The notes: generated from the letters alone by a model not told the origin. A stretch of 64,000 bases of DNA from Labia minor (GCA_963082975.1 OY720346.1:70795267-70859266); one strand, 5' to 3'. Counted from the stretch's first letter, positions 11,101 to 21,954 are shown. Program-made: numbers and translations.

Positions 11101-12306
11101 CCAGGTCCTCCAAGTCATTCAACGAATTATCCACCATCGATTCCTAATCAGGTTGATCTTATCAACGCGACTGTTGGTCAGTTATTAGTTTTTACTGTAC
11201 CTGAAGATACGTTTTACGATCCTGAAGATGGTGGAACTCGTTCTTTATCATTGTCGCTTTTCACAATGGAACGTGACAGAAGACCAATCGAGGCCAGTCA
11301 TTGGTTACAATTCGATTCCAAAAATCAAGAATTTTACGGAGTTCCATTGCATGGGGATCAAGGACGACGCGAATATCAACTGGTCGCCTCAGATTCGAAG
11401 GGTTTAAGTGTCAGCGATGTACTAATCGTTCATGTTTATCCAATGCCTAATATTTCGTATAATGTTCAATTTTCTTTACAAATGAGTGTTCCATTCGAAT
11501 CATTTGCACCGAGTCCTTCCATGAAACGACGATTTGTCGAAAAATTACGTGATCTCTTTGGTGATCGTAATTCATCCGCGATTGTTATTGCGGCTATCGA
11601 GGAGGGATCCACGAAAGTAAAATGGTATAATCGAACATTACCAACTAACGGTTGTCCGGAAAATGAAATCAGTAAATTACGTGACGTTTTAGTGGATGAA
11701 GATGATCTGATCTCAAGACATGTGAAAGATGTAATGGGACCGGAATTTGAAGTGATCAACGTTGGTCTCGATCCGTTGAGTTGGTGCCAAGGGGAATACA
11801 CGAAAGTTCATTCCCAGGACGGCACTTCAGCCCCGATCGATGAATCACAGCCAATCGATTCCTCGGAGGATTATCTCCTCACATTTGTTGTGCCAGCTGT
11901 AGTGATAGCTATCATGCTGTTGCTCACAGGTATTGGTGCCTGTCTTCTTTATCGGTGTCGGCATTCCGGCAAAATGGCGGTAAGCGGCGAGGATGAAAGA
12001 CAGGCTTTCCGTAGCAAAGGCATTCCGGTTATCTTCCAAGACGAGCTTGATGAACGTCCTGATCCCAGTAATAAATCCCCTGTCATCATGAAAGAAGAAA
12101 AACCTCCACTTCCACCACCTGAATATCAACGGGACGGGGATAGTCCTTCTGCGATGGCTGCTGCAGCTGCCACCCCTCTTCTTAGTGGCGAGGATGCTCC
12201 TTATCAACCACCCCCGCCATTTACACAAAGTCGTGATTCTGCCAGACAAAGTCGCCCGAAACCTACGCCGACCTATCGCAAACCACCACCCTACGTGCCA
12301 CCCTAA
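5005..12306 (+). CDS. Dg: Dystroglycan (C-terminal 1,025 residues; seven exons)
   Basis: Joined exons 5005-5190, 5544-5663, 5941-6542, 7254-7580, 8406-8552, 9038-9354 and 10928-12306 give 3,078 nt with consistent phases (0,0,2,2,2,1) and GT-AG borders throughout. The protein is the transmembrane receptor that links basement-membrane laminin to dystrophin and actin. Visible in order: the end of a cadherin-like domain (LPSWL), an S6-like segment, a Ser/Thr/Pro mucin-like region, cadherin-like + SEA module 1, cadherin-like + SEA module 2 with a Gly-Ser cleavage site, one membrane helix, a basic juxtamembrane stretch (YRCRHSGK), and a proline-rich tail ending RKPPPYVPP, the dystrophin WW-binding motif. 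The signal peptide and first exons are missing, so the gene is 5'-incomplete in this window. Identification rests on the tail, the SEA cleavage site and the domain order. Confidence 0.95.
5544..5663 (+). CDS. Dg: Dystroglycan exon: S6-like segment
   Basis: It lies between 'ttttcag' and GTAAGT, with 40 codons in phase 0. The translation contains CDPTFLRVLLDG and LSAKQRINLIKILAKLTTLH, matching the dystroglycan region where 'VTVLTVILDADL...TPKQRIDLL' is found in vertebrates. Confidence 0.85.
5941..6542 (+). CDS. Dg: Dystroglycan exon: end of S6-like segment and first part of mucin-like region
   Basis: Acceptor 'ttttcctcag', donor AG|GTACAT, 602 nt ending in phase 2. The first part (EMISLEPED ... 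FALEAQVGCLD) completes the alpha-dystroglycan N-terminal globular half. A basic stretch with RSPDRDKR follows and could be a proprotein-convertase site. Then comes a His-, Ser-, Thr- and Pro-rich stretch expected to be O-glycosylated. Confidence 0.9.
6626..6917 (-). repeat. tRNA-derived SINE (family S1) in dystroglycan intron
   Basis: Read on the minus strand it starts with a tRNA-like head near 6917: A-box-like TAGCTGAGAGTG and B-box-like GTTCGATTCC. It ends with an AAG-rich tail at the left. Three further copies lie at 9675-9834, 14842-15109 and 23930-24212, all in the same orientation. Confidence 0.85.
7254..7580 (+). CDS. Dg: Dystroglycan exon: acidic and mucin-like region
   Basis: Acceptor 'ttttatag', donor AG|GTAGAT, 327 nt, joined in phase 2. 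The translation begins SSSPEEDDDLMV, has an acidic block (DAEDEDYDEEYEEE), then a dense Thr/Ser/Pro tract (SASSSPGAPPSSPQSPP), and ends PKQAVTAGKPLR, the first strand of the next cadherin-like domain. Confidence 0.9.
7740..8247. mobile_element. Pogo/Tigger-like MITE (family R4) in dystroglycan intron
   Basis: The left end is CAGTAGAACCTCGATAAGTT and the right end is the inverse of CATTAGAACCTCGATAACTT. Related copies occur at 59854-60342 and, as a right-end remnant, at 46430-46544. It has no intact transposase frame. The superfamily assignment from the ends is tentative. Confidence 0.7.
8406..8552 (+). CDS. Dg: Dystroglycan exon: cadherin-like domain of module 1
   Basis: It lies between 'tatttaag' and CT|GTAAGA, 147 nt, phase 2 to phase 2. 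The translation LPEDTFVDPEDGRTRQLSIT ... SWLQFNPSTQEVYGL is the hallmark of a dystroglycan-type cadherin domain and closely parallels the module 2 sequence in the last exon (VPEDTFYDPEDG ... WLQFDSKNQEFYGVPL). Confidence 0.92.
9038..9354 (+). CDS. Dg: Dystroglycan exon: end of cadherin-like domain and SEA-like domain of module 1
   Basis: Acceptor 'atttttag', donor G|GTAAAA, 317 nt. PLEEHVSKWSYEVEAMDSGG completes the cadherin domain. HEFTAELRLESRWGFQSAVD to LVWTNDSLPRG is a SEA-like fold. Where module 2 has the cleavable Gly-Ser, this copy reads KFDTDPMQLVW, so self-cleavage is not expected here. Confidence 0.9.
9675..9834 (-). repeat. SINE S1, internally deleted copy in dystroglycan intron
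   Basis: The tRNA-like head (minus strand, right end near 9834) and the AAG-rich tail are kept. About 115 bp of the body between 'cggag' and 'acagttcc' are missing relative to the copy at 23930-24212. Confidence 0.8.
9835..10927. other. AT-rich remainder of last dystroglycan intron
   Basis: This is extremely AT-rich sequence with a TATATA run near 10138-10151. No exon, RNA gene or repeat boundary was recognised apart from the acceptor 'ctatttttag' used by the last exon. Confidence 0.6.
10928..12306 (+). CDS. Dg: Dystroglycan last exon: module 2, membrane helix and cytoplasmic tail
   Basis: The exon starts after acceptor 'tttttag' in phase 1 and ends at TAA 12304-12306. It holds the end of SEA 1 (GCPTQEIEQLYRAM), a proline-rich linker, cadherin-like domain 2, SEA 2 with EEGSTKVKWYNRTLP (Gly-Ser at 11605-11610, the predicted alpha/beta cleavage point), the membrane helix LLTFVVPAVVIAIMLLLTGI (about 11875-11950), and a cytoplasmic tail. 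PPPY is encoded at 12283-12294, ten codons from the stop codon's region. The frame is open upstream to an ATG at 10888, but that is intron. Confidence 0.95.
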
Positions 12307-14841
12307 TTTTAGATCGGCAACGCTCAGGTGTGCCTTCCATTTATCCCGACAATACCTTCCCGCCTCTTTTCGTTAAATTGTTCTCTCTTCCTTATGCAAA
12401 TTCATCCCCATTTATGTACTTTTATATTTAACCAAAATGGCTGCCATAACTTAAAAGATTTTTATTTGATATCTCATATTGATATATATATATCTATAAA
12501 ACAGGTAAAAACGGATTTCATGTACTTAATTATTATATTCTTCTCATTTGGCAGCCACTCAGTTTCATTAGTTTCTCTAATTTATTAATAATAATTCAAA
12601 TTATACAATCAAAACAAAAATAAGAAAATTAATTTCTATAATATCAAAAAAATGTTTAAGTCATCTTTATATCGTCAAAATTTTTGCTTATTGTCTCTTA
12701 TTAATGAATTAACTAGGCAACAATTTATATAGAAAAATAATTTTAAGTTTTTTTTTTTTCATTAACAATTTGCGCTAAACATATCATAAAATTTTACAAT
12801 AAATCCGTAAACTACCTGTACTTTTTGTATTATTTTTTACCAGTAGTACTACGAATTTTGTTTATTATTTTAGTCATTAATGGATAGCATTTTTAAAGCT
12901 TCTTTTATAAAACATTTCACTTGAATGTAGATGCGAATGATTTTTTCATGACTTTTTTTTTTAAATTTATTTTTAGTCTTTTTTTATATTAATTTAATTT
13001 AATAAATAATTAATCATCGAAGCATTTATGTATTCAAATGAGATGTGTATCGTTTTAAAGCCAAATGAATGCGAGATCAAAATGCCTTTTCAATTATAAT
13101 GATGTCGAACGCACAAAATCGCCTATCAATGTATTTATTATATTGAATTAAATATTGAACTAATTTTTAAATTATTTTTTTGAATTATATTTTTATTTAT
13201 AATATTAAGCTTTCAACAATTTCCATGGAATTCAATGTTATTTTTTATTTTTAAGTTATATATATATATAAATTAAATTTTACAACTTTTCTGAAGTTAA
13301 GATAAATTTTCCTTACAACTGAATCACCTAAAATTAGTTATGTAAACATTAAATAAATAAAAGATATATTTTTAATGTAACTTTTATTTATTTAATGCTT
13401 AAAAATAATTGATTAATATAACCTCGGAAAATTTCAATTATTTATATTAATAATAAATAATCTTTAAAGATTTAATTCGGTTTTGAAATGTTATATTTGA
13501 ACTCTAAACAACTAATATTTTTAAGTTTTCTTCAAAATTAAAGAGAGAAGATGAAAAAAATATTAATAAAATAGTTATGAGAATATTTACATAATTTATG
13601 GTCCTCGCGTTCTTAATATTCGCGAGTTTCACAATATTCAGAAATCCAGAACAGAAGTCTCCTCGAGTCCTTTCTGAATTACCCAAATTCTTTAACGAGT
13701 TTATATTGCAAATTATACAATTTTAAATTTATAAAATATATGTATTTAATTGCATATAAATAAATTTTTTTATTCACTTTTAAAAATTATATAACTTGGA
13801 ACTATTGCTAATAGTCTTGTGAATTAATAACGGCATTTATCAAAAAAAAAATGTAAATAGTATTTATTTATTTATAATATAGTGCTTATTATTAATTGCT
13901 TCCTTTATAAAATTATTTTTAAAATTTTATTTTATAGATTATTTTTTCCATTCTTATTAATAAACATTTAAGCAAAAATGTAATAATTATGACAATTATT
14001 TTTTTAAGAAATAAACCTTCAAATTTCAATATTTTTTTCTATTTTATAGCAATAATAATTAATTTACCAAATAATTCTTTTATTTATAAAAAATTCATAA
14101 GTTAATTTGATTTGATCTGATTTTGAAAAGGCATTAAGTTGTATCTCGTGAAAATAAATTTATTATGCATGATTGATGAATGATTGACTGAATGATTGCT
14201 TGAGAATATCTGTGTATGTGGATATTGAAAAAAAAAACAATACAATCAAAGAAAACAAAAACAACGTTTATATAATGTGTTTAAATTAATTTAAGGCTCT
14301 AATCTTTAAACCTAATTAATACTGCCTAAATAAAAAAAAAATAATAATCAATTGTGTCCAACCTCTTGTAGTCAATTAATTTAAAATTTTAAAAAAAGTG
14401 GGATATTTCCCCTGTCAAAAATATCAATAAATAATAAAAGTAATAACTAACTAGCCCCCTTTTCCATTATCTAGTATCTCCCCATATTTGGAATTTTAGT
14501 GTTAAATACATTAGTTAGGACAAACAGAAAAAAAAATCATTATCTGTCCTTAATCATAAGAATATGATGGTTATTATAATTATAATTCTCTTATTATTAT
14601 TATTATATACTATTATTAAGTATTCTGGCAACTATTAAATATCACTATAATATACGATTTTTATTTTATAAATGTTGTATATGATTATATATATATATTA
14701 TAATTGAAATCAATTTTTTAGTTTTAAAAAATGTGACATTTTTTTTTATATGAATATATATAAATATATATATACAAACATGTTTGTATTGAGAAATAAA
14801 AGTAAAAAAATCTTTTTATTGAGTTTTCTTCTTAAGTTTTA
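12307..14841 (+). other. Dystroglycan 3' UTR and AT-rich downstream DNA
   Basis: No reading frame, repeat copy or RNA gene was recognised. Several AATAAA hexamers occur (for example in 13350-13390), so the 3' UTR end cannot be fixed. Short (TA)n runs lie near 13258-13271 and 14685-14775. Confidence 0.5.
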
Positions 14842-15109
14842 ATCTTCTTAAGGTGCCATCTCCCTTTCGGAGTTTGGCTATCATTATGACTAGAATAGCC
14901 TTAGAAGGTGCCCAGCCATGATGATTTTTCTTGGGAATGTTAATGCGGTGGTTTCCCGTTGCCTTCCGCATGTACTGAACTGACAGTTCCTGGAGCCGGA
15001 GGCAGCTGATGTTAAATTGAATTTCATTAGAAAAATTTGCTCTTAGTTGGAATCGAACGCCGACTTATGTAGAAAATTGCTACGCTACACTCTCGGCTAG
15101 CTGCCTCCT
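14842..15109 (-). repeat. tRNA-derived SINE S1
   Basis: A near full-length copy: the minus-strand head starts near 15109 with TAGCCGAGAGTG and GTTCGATTCC, and the left end is the AAG tail. It has the same orientation as the other three S1 copies. Confidence 0.85.
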
Positions 15110-15890
15110 AATCTTAATTGAATGAGAGGGATCTATTTAAATAAAATATTCTTAAAAAAAGAATTATGAATGGGATAATTTTTTTTTAAAATGATAAATC
15201 TATATTTTGATTTTTAAACTTGATTTAACAACTAGAAGAATTGTTTTTCTCACCTTCCACGATATTTTCTTTTATCCTAAATTCTTTGCTTACGTATCAG
15301 ATATTATTCGAAGTTTCCATGTTCTGCGAAGACGTTTTCTCTTTTTTCCATTACCACCTCTTCTTATCCACTCTCACAATCAGTTTAATACAATAATCAA
15401 TTAAACGATTCCCAGTCTCTTGAATCATGTTTTTTATTAAGTATCTTTAAAAACATATCTGAAGATGATCTTTTTGCTTTAAAATCACTTTACTCTACTT
15501 CGAATTTTTCTCCACTGATTTTTATTTCACGCCTAAACAGCCATCCAATTAATCTTGAGGTACTGATCCCTTATAATTTATAATCTTAACAACTCTTGTT
15601 AATATGCATCTTTCTCTTTCTTTCAAATATTTTGTGAAATCTTTTGCCAACAATTTTCTAAATCGGACAGGTTTAAATGGAATAACTCTAGATGCAGCAG
15701 TTGATAAGTTAGTAATATTTATTAATTTTTTTCATTTAAAATTTTGTTATCAAATTTCATTTAAAATTTTGTTATCAATATTCTTTATTTATATAAAGAT
15801 ATCATATTTTCAAAATGGATTGTTTTCTTTTTAAGGAATTCCTCCTCTCCATACATACTCATCAAACACAATTATAAACAAAAAAAAAAT
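15110..15890. other. AT-rich DNA, no supported gene
   Basis: Short open frames at 15207-15404 and 15604-15834 have no recognisable domain. A short direct repeat ('catttaaaattttgttatca' at about 15732 and 15757) is present. The origin is unclear. Confidence 0.4.
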
Positions 15891-15940
15891 CTGGAGTGTC
15901 TCCACTCGACTATCTCGCAAATTCGAATTGGATAATCAAA
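15891..15940 (+). repeat. R1-family terminal fragment
   Basis: It contains CTGGAGTGTCTCCACTCG then ACTATCTCGC, the shared left terminus of the R1 family. The rest of the element does not follow directly, although an internal piece reappears at 16391-16615. Confidence 0.7.
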
Positions 15941-16390
15941 CTTTTTTCTATATTTGAAAATTAATTAAAATTTTATTACATCCGATCATAGGATTAAAGG
16001 TTTTTAATATGATTTTCACTGATAAAATTTTATTGAAATAAGAAGACTTTAGCTTAAAATATATATTTTTGTGAGCTGCGCAAATTTATGAAATAGCATT
16101 TGTTTTCAACTGCTTTTAGCTTCATTTTTTGATAAAAATTAAATACATTACCAGGTACTGGACGGGGATGTAGCAATTCATATACCCATTACATCTCTTA
16201 TATGGGGTGTTCAATGCGTATATAATTACATCTACGAGTATTTTATGGATAGTACAATTGGAATTTGTATTAAACAGCGATATATTATTATTATCATATA
16301 CACATTTATATTACCATTCTTATCTTATATTAACTTCCTTCGATACTTTGAAAAAAAATTCGAGAAATTTAATTTTAAACTGCCTTCTTA

Positions 16391-16615
16391 ACTAGAGAAC
16401 ACTTCAACACGCGCCAGCGCGTTATGCTCTTTGTTGATGACACCACGACACGTGCTGGCGCGTGATTGGCAGTCAACATGTTAAAAATTTAAAAAATTAA
16501 TTCTTTCTTTCAGCAATTCAATCAAGCTGAAATTCTATATATAGCAGTTTTATACAATTTTTAATCATATGAAAAACTATCAAACATATCTTTGTTTTTC
16601 TGGTGAGATGGTGAA
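16391..16615 (+). repeat. R1-family internal fragment
   Basis: It matches the interior of full copies: 'ctctttgttgatg', 'cacgtgctggcgcgtgatt', 'caatcaagctgaaattcta' and TATATATAGCAGTTTTATAC. Both termini are lost or displaced. Confidence 0.7.
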
Positions 16616-17584
16616 TGATATTTCGAATAATTGAAATTAAAAAGGAATATCAATTCCCAGTATTTTACCATTATGACATTAATTTAGTTTTTTTTATATA
16701 TAATTTAATCTACTAAATAAATGAGGAAAAAGAATCTTTCTTTGGAAATATATATGTAATTTTAAATAATCATATTATATGTTGATAAAATTGACTTTTT
16801 AATGTATAATATATATATTTTATACGTAAATAATTGAAAGAGAAATGGGTATATATTTTGTATACTGAAGAATTTATAATTATTTATATCTCATTTCCTG
16901 ACATCATAAACATGTTTTATGTTTGCCATGTTATTTTTCATTTGATTTTTAAAAATGGCCATGAATAGACAGATAATTTATCAACTAAAATGAGCATATA
17001 TATAACGCGTAATAGTCTTATCAAATACATTCATTCATGGTTAATTATTGTATATATCGTTAAAGAAATATATATTCTCATAACCTAATTTGAATATTAC
17101 CTATTTTAATGAAATTAAAAATTATTTAACCTAATTAAATAATAAATATGTTAAGAAAAGATATAATTATATTTAAATAGAGTAATCTAAATCGTGAAAC
17201 ATATTTACAAAATTAGTTATATTGAAATGCTTTTTTTATTATTATAGGAAGAAGAAACAAAATTATAGTTCAAAAAGTGATATTTTTATTATTGATTTAA
17301 TTTAATTTTTATTTAATTTGTTTGTGTAAATATTTATTTTAAAATTATCTATCTTTTTATTAATTATTATTATTAAATTTCTTTATTAATAATTTTCGAT
17401 GATATTCATGATTTTTTTATAAAAAAAAATTTAAAATTCTGAAAAAAAAAATCTTGTGATGCATTTATACTATATAAGTAATTTTAATAATACTTATTAT
17501 ATTTTGCTTATATATTAACTGTTTGAATGGACAAATACATAACTAATTGAAATATGTGGCTATTAAGTATTTCGATATGAAAAA

Positions 17585-17635
17585 TCTGGAGTATCTCCAC
17601 TCGACTAACTCGTAATTTGAATTGGATTAAATAAC

Positions 17636-17666
<31 letters not shown>

Positions 17667-17922
17667 TTAAATTAAATTTAATTAATTATAAATTAAAATT
17701 AATAAATAATATTTATTAAACCAGCACATATTTGGCTCTTTGTTGATGGAACCACGACACGTAATGGCGCGTGTTTTGCAGTGTTAAAAAATTAATTCTG
17801 GTTCTTTCAGCGATTCAATCAAGCTGAAATTCTATATATAGCAGTTTTATACAATTTTTAATCAAGAGGAAAAAGTATCAAACATATATCTTTATTTTTA
17901 CGGTCTCTTTAGAGGAAAATTA
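17585..17922 (+). repeat. R1-family copy, first of a tandem pair
   Basis: It starts CTGGAGTATCTCCACTCGAC, contains the TATATATAGCAG box, and stops at 'gaggaaaattag', where the next copy begins at once. Confidence 0.8.
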
Positions 17923-17923
17923 G

Positions 17924-18283
17924 CTGGAGCGTCTCCACTCGACTATCTCGAAATTTGAATAGGATTAAATAACATAATATATTATATTTAAATTAAAATT
18001 AATAAATAATATTTATTAAAACAGCGCATATTTGGCTCTTTGTTGATGGAACCACGTCACGTGTTGGAGCGTGAAATTTGCAGTGTTAAAAAATTAATTC
18101 TGGTACTTTCAGCGATTCAATCAAGCTGAAATTCTATATATAGCAGTTTTATACAATTTGTAATCATGTGAAAAATTATCAAACATATATCTTTATTTTT
18201 ACGGGCACTTTAGAGGAAAAAAAATCAAAACTTTGTAGGTAATGACCCTCTTCCGGTTGAGCTACAATTTCTAAAAGTTATTG
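17924..18283 (+). repeat. R1-family copy, second of a tandem pair
   Basis: It starts CTGGAGCGTCTCCACTCGAC directly after the preceding copy and reaches further into the family body ('gaccctcttccggttgagct') before it is truncated. Confidence 0.8.
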
Positions 18284-19431
18284 TGTTATGTTTCTATTTC
18301 TCTTGTTATATTAAATAAATTTATCATATTAAAATTGAACTAAAAAGAATAAAATAATATAAATATAAAAAAATTTTATAAAATAACGTTTTCCCAATGG
18401 ATTAAAAAGAATAAAATAATTTTTCTATAAGCCTGACAAAGTTTATGGATGAATTGCTTCATATTCAACGAAAAATGTTAGGCGCATTTAGTTCTATGCA
18501 ATTAATTTCCTTTATAGAGCTATAATTCATATATATATATATATATATATATATACTAAGATACATACCACACTAAAACACTTAATTAACAAGTAACACT
18601 ATTTCTTTAAATATAATAAATTTTGGATTTTATTGATATATGTAAATTTAATAAAAATTCTTTTAAATTTTGATACATACTTTGATATAAGTATTACAGT
18701 GAAAAATAATAAAAGATTAATTTTTTAGTTCTCAAACTATCAATTTTATTTCATGATAAAAAAATTTGTCAGTTTAAGTATGTGTTTAATAAAATTTTTA
18801 TTATTACAAAAATATGACTTGATTGTTCATATAAATAAATTAAACGAAATACGCCCAGCGTTTTTCTTTGAATATGAACCAATTCATCCATAAACTTTGT
18901 GAAGCTTAGAAAAATTATTTTATTTTTTTTATAGTCCATTGGAAAAAGGTTATTTTAAAAATTTTATTATTTTAATTTTAAAGTTGTTTTCTTATTTATT
19001 AACAAATGAATTTTCTATACTTGAAGAAGAATGAAAAAAGGACAAAGCAACAAAAATGACTTTTTCAAAGCTTTTTTGTTTACTTGAAAATGAAAGACAA
19101 TAGTAATACAAAAAAAGGCCCTTTTTACACCTGACCTTTCTCAAAAGAAATAAAGAAATTCTCATTGAAATTTTTTCCAATACGAATATTTGTTTATTTG
19201 TTTAGATTCATCAATTTGAGAGGAATAAATAAATTATTCTTAAAAATTAATTAACACGTAAAGCATAAAAAAATTCTTTGAATAATTATTAACTAAAATA
19301 AAAATTTAATAAAAATATAAATAAATCTTGAAAATATAATTTAATCTCACTTTTAAATAAATATATTATTAAATCAAATAAATCTTGCAATTTAATAATT
19401 TAAGTAGGCTAGGAATTACATAGGAAAAATA
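18284..19431. other. AT-rich DNA without recognised gene
   Basis: Two inverted segments of about 120 bp (around 18355-18460 and 18870-18965, sharing 'ttcatccataaactttg') bracket this stretch and recur near 19960-20065. They look like ends of an unclassified repeat. A (TA)n run lies near 18530-18555. Confidence 0.4.
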
Positions 19432-19550
19432 GCTAACGGCCATATCATGTTGAGTGCACCGGTTCTCGTCTGATCACCGAAGTTAAGCAACATCGAGCGC
19501 GGTTAGTACTTGGATGGGTGACCGCTTGGGAACACCGCGTGCTGTTAGCT
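19432..19550 (+). rRNA. 5S ribosomal RNA
   Basis: This is a complete 119-nt 5S sequence. The ends pair (GCTAACGGC with GCTGTTAGC). Conserved blocks are 'ccggttctcgtctgatcacc', 'gaagttaagcaacat', 'ggttagtacttggatgggtg' and 'accgcttgggaacaccgcg'. It is followed at once by CAATTTTTTTTTT, a pol III terminator. The internal promoter region (A block and C block) is intact, so it could be expressed. Only one copy is seen, outside any tandem array. Confidence 0.95.
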
Positions 19551-20570
19551 CAATTTTTTTTTTAATTTTTCTTTTAAAGTAGGATATATATTAAATATTA
19601 ATTAATTAATAAATATTAAATTTTAAATTTTTTTTATATTTTTTTATCATGATATTATCGAATTACCTTTGTATACTAGCTTTGTACTATTGGATATATA
19701 TCTTATATGTTCGTTTAGGTTTCCGTGAGAGATTACTATTATTATGAGACCCTAATTTCGGGTTATTTTTGACGACGAATCTCTGAAATATATTTATTAT
19801 TTTTATATACAGATAAAAACAGTGACTTTTTAACAAAAAGTTTTTTATTTATTTAAATCTATTTTTGTGTGTATAAGGGTCTTTATCGTACAGCCCAATT
19901 CTTAATCGTCCATTATAACGAGGCTTTACTGTATTCATTATTTCGCAGGTTTAAATAACAATAATATAAATATAAAAATGATAAAATAACGTTTTTCCAA
20001 TGGACTAAAAAGAATAAAATAATTTTTCTATAAGCCTGACAAAGTTTATGGATGAATTGCTTCATAAATAGTGGTAAATAATTACATTTTTTCCGCTTAT
20101 ATTTCACGCAGGCTGAACCCTACGAGATTTATCAAAATAATGTACTAAGTATTGTACACATTGATAAGGTCTACAAAAAACTCCGTGATGGTATATATCT
20201 ATCTCTTATGGATATCCCACAATAACATTTTTTTGTGTGTCCATTGAAATATCTATAAAAGTTTTCAAAAGTCTATCTCAATAAAAATTCGATTAAAAAT
20301 CGATTTCAATTTGTCAAAAGAGCGAACAGACAGACAAAGAGACAGACGCCAAGTGAAGTTAAGAAAAACGTTATAAAAAGACAATAGGATTTAAAATTAA
20401 AAATTTTTTTACAAGATTTACAAAAAATCAATGTATATAAGATTCTATTTAATTTACTATTTTTTTCAGGTAGGTTATAAAGTGAAATTATCTAATAATA
20501 TTTAATCTTGTTTTTAATTAATTAAATTTTTTAGTATAGTAATTATAAATTAATTTGATATAAAGAGCTA
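19551..20570. other. AT-rich DNA without recognised gene
   Basis: It contains a copy of the repeat segment also seen at 18355-18460 (around 19965-20070) and a short GACAGACA tandem near 20328-20350, typical of transposon debris. Confidence 0.4.
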
Positions 20571-20857
20571 AACTCTATATCAGTGATTTTCAACCTTTTT
20601 TTTTTTACCGCGGCACACTTTTAACGATTTAAAAATTTGGCGGCACACAAAGAAAAAGATAAGTGTAAAAATTTACCATATTGAAAAAAGTGGTCCCAAA
20701 AACGGTTTACCTTTTTTTTTAGAACCATGTTGAAAAATTTAGAAAGTCGGAAATTTTTAAGAGCCTTATAATCTCGCGGCACACTAAAGTAAAGCTATCA
20801 TGAGCTCAAGAATTATTTATTTATTTATTTTAAAAATTATTTCTTATTTTTATACAT

Positions 20858-21107
20858 CAGACGTGTCCAAACTTTTTGCCACAAAGGCCGGATTGGTTAA
20901 TGCGGACAGTCATAATATGAATATGCGAATTGAAAAAACTCATTATAATTTATAATTCAGGTGTATTCAATTTTATTTATAACAGATTATTGCAAATACA
21001 CGAATATAAAACAAATATCGTTAAATTACATTAAAATTGTACTTTATACATACCTAATCAAAATATTTTTTTAAAATTGTTTGCCGGCTCTAGTTTGGAC
21101 ACTTCTG
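20858..21107. mobile_element. hAT-like MITE, about 250 bp
   Basis: Inverted ends CAGACGTGTCCAAACTTTTT and CAGAAGTGTCCAAACTAGAG (the latter on the opposite strand). An exact 8-bp target duplication could not be seen. A related degenerate end, CAGTGATTTTCAACC, starts near 20581. Confidence 0.65.
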
Positions 21108-21235
21108 CATTTTATAATTGTAACTTAATTTATTTTTATTTCTATTTTATAAATTCAAATTATTTCATTTCATTGAAATTAATTAAATAACGTTTTGTTC
21201 TGATAATTTTTTTTATTTATATTATGTTTTGATTA

Positions 21236-21408
21236 TGTTTAATCATCATCGAAATGAACATTGTCCATAGTAATATTTTGACGTCGACGTCTTCCTCGGC
21301 CACGGCTTGAACTTCTTAAATTATGCATTGATTGTCGATGATCTGAAGATTTTAATTGTTTTAACAACATCAATGGACTGAAGCAATTTTTCGGATCCAT
21401 CCACTAGC
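21236..21408 (-). CDS. Probable last exon of an unidentified gene
   Basis: On the minus strand, acceptor 'tttgctag' is followed by an open frame WMDPKNCFSPLMLLKQLKSS ..., a basic block with SSSRGRGRRRRQ, and an acidic end NVHFDDD before TAA. The segment is less AT-rich than its surroundings and reads through 53 residues. Known: a polybasic run in a short secreted precursor can be a proprotein-convertase site. Inference: this could be the C-terminus of a small precursor or of a basic nuclear protein. No upstream exon could be joined, so frame and start are unsettled. Confidence 0.45.
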
Positions 21409-21594
21409 AAACAAAAAAAAAACAGCCATATTTAAACAATTTTAGTCCAGTTTTATTTTATTATAATTAAGTTAGATTAATTAAACACTATTAGTAACAA
21501 TATAATACAATTCTTGCTTCTATCTATGTTTAAGTATTAATATATTGTTTTAATTCAAATTAATCAAATATTAGTTATTTCCTAGATTCAAGAA

Positions 21595-21882
21595 AAAAAC
21601 CTCTGACTTTTGTACGTCCTACGCACGGACAACGCCTATCAAGTCGGTTATTTCAATTAGGTCTCCTATGATCAGTAGTACGGATCATATCAATCTTTAC
21701 CTTGATTTTCTTGATCGGAGGCGCTACTTTATATCAAGTAGCTTCCCAATTTTGATCCCGGAGGCTGGGTTGACTCCGTCCCATAAACCCCAGCTAGAGA
21801 AATCTCCTTGCCAGGCCCGGGACTTGAACCCGGGACCACGAGAATGTGAGCCAGCTACACTAACCTCTCACCCTGTGGTGTC
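21595..21882 (-). repeat. tRNA-derived SINE (family S2)
   Basis: It is the reverse complement of the copy at 32409-32660. The minus-strand head near 21880 has a B box (GGTTCAAGTCC) in 'cccgggttcaagtcccggg'. The body includes 'ggagtcaacccagcctccgg'. Other copies lie at 27115-27367 and 34628-34909. Confidence 0.85.
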
Positions 21883-21954
21883 TTTTTATAAAAATGAACT
21901 ACCTTAAAAAACCGGTTTACATTAGCAGACTTAAAAAAGTTAGAATATATAATA

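Noticed and set aside
11466-12249. Two long minus-strand open frames opposite the last dystroglycan exon
   Set aside because: They are shadows of the strongly coding plus strand and have no recognisable domain.
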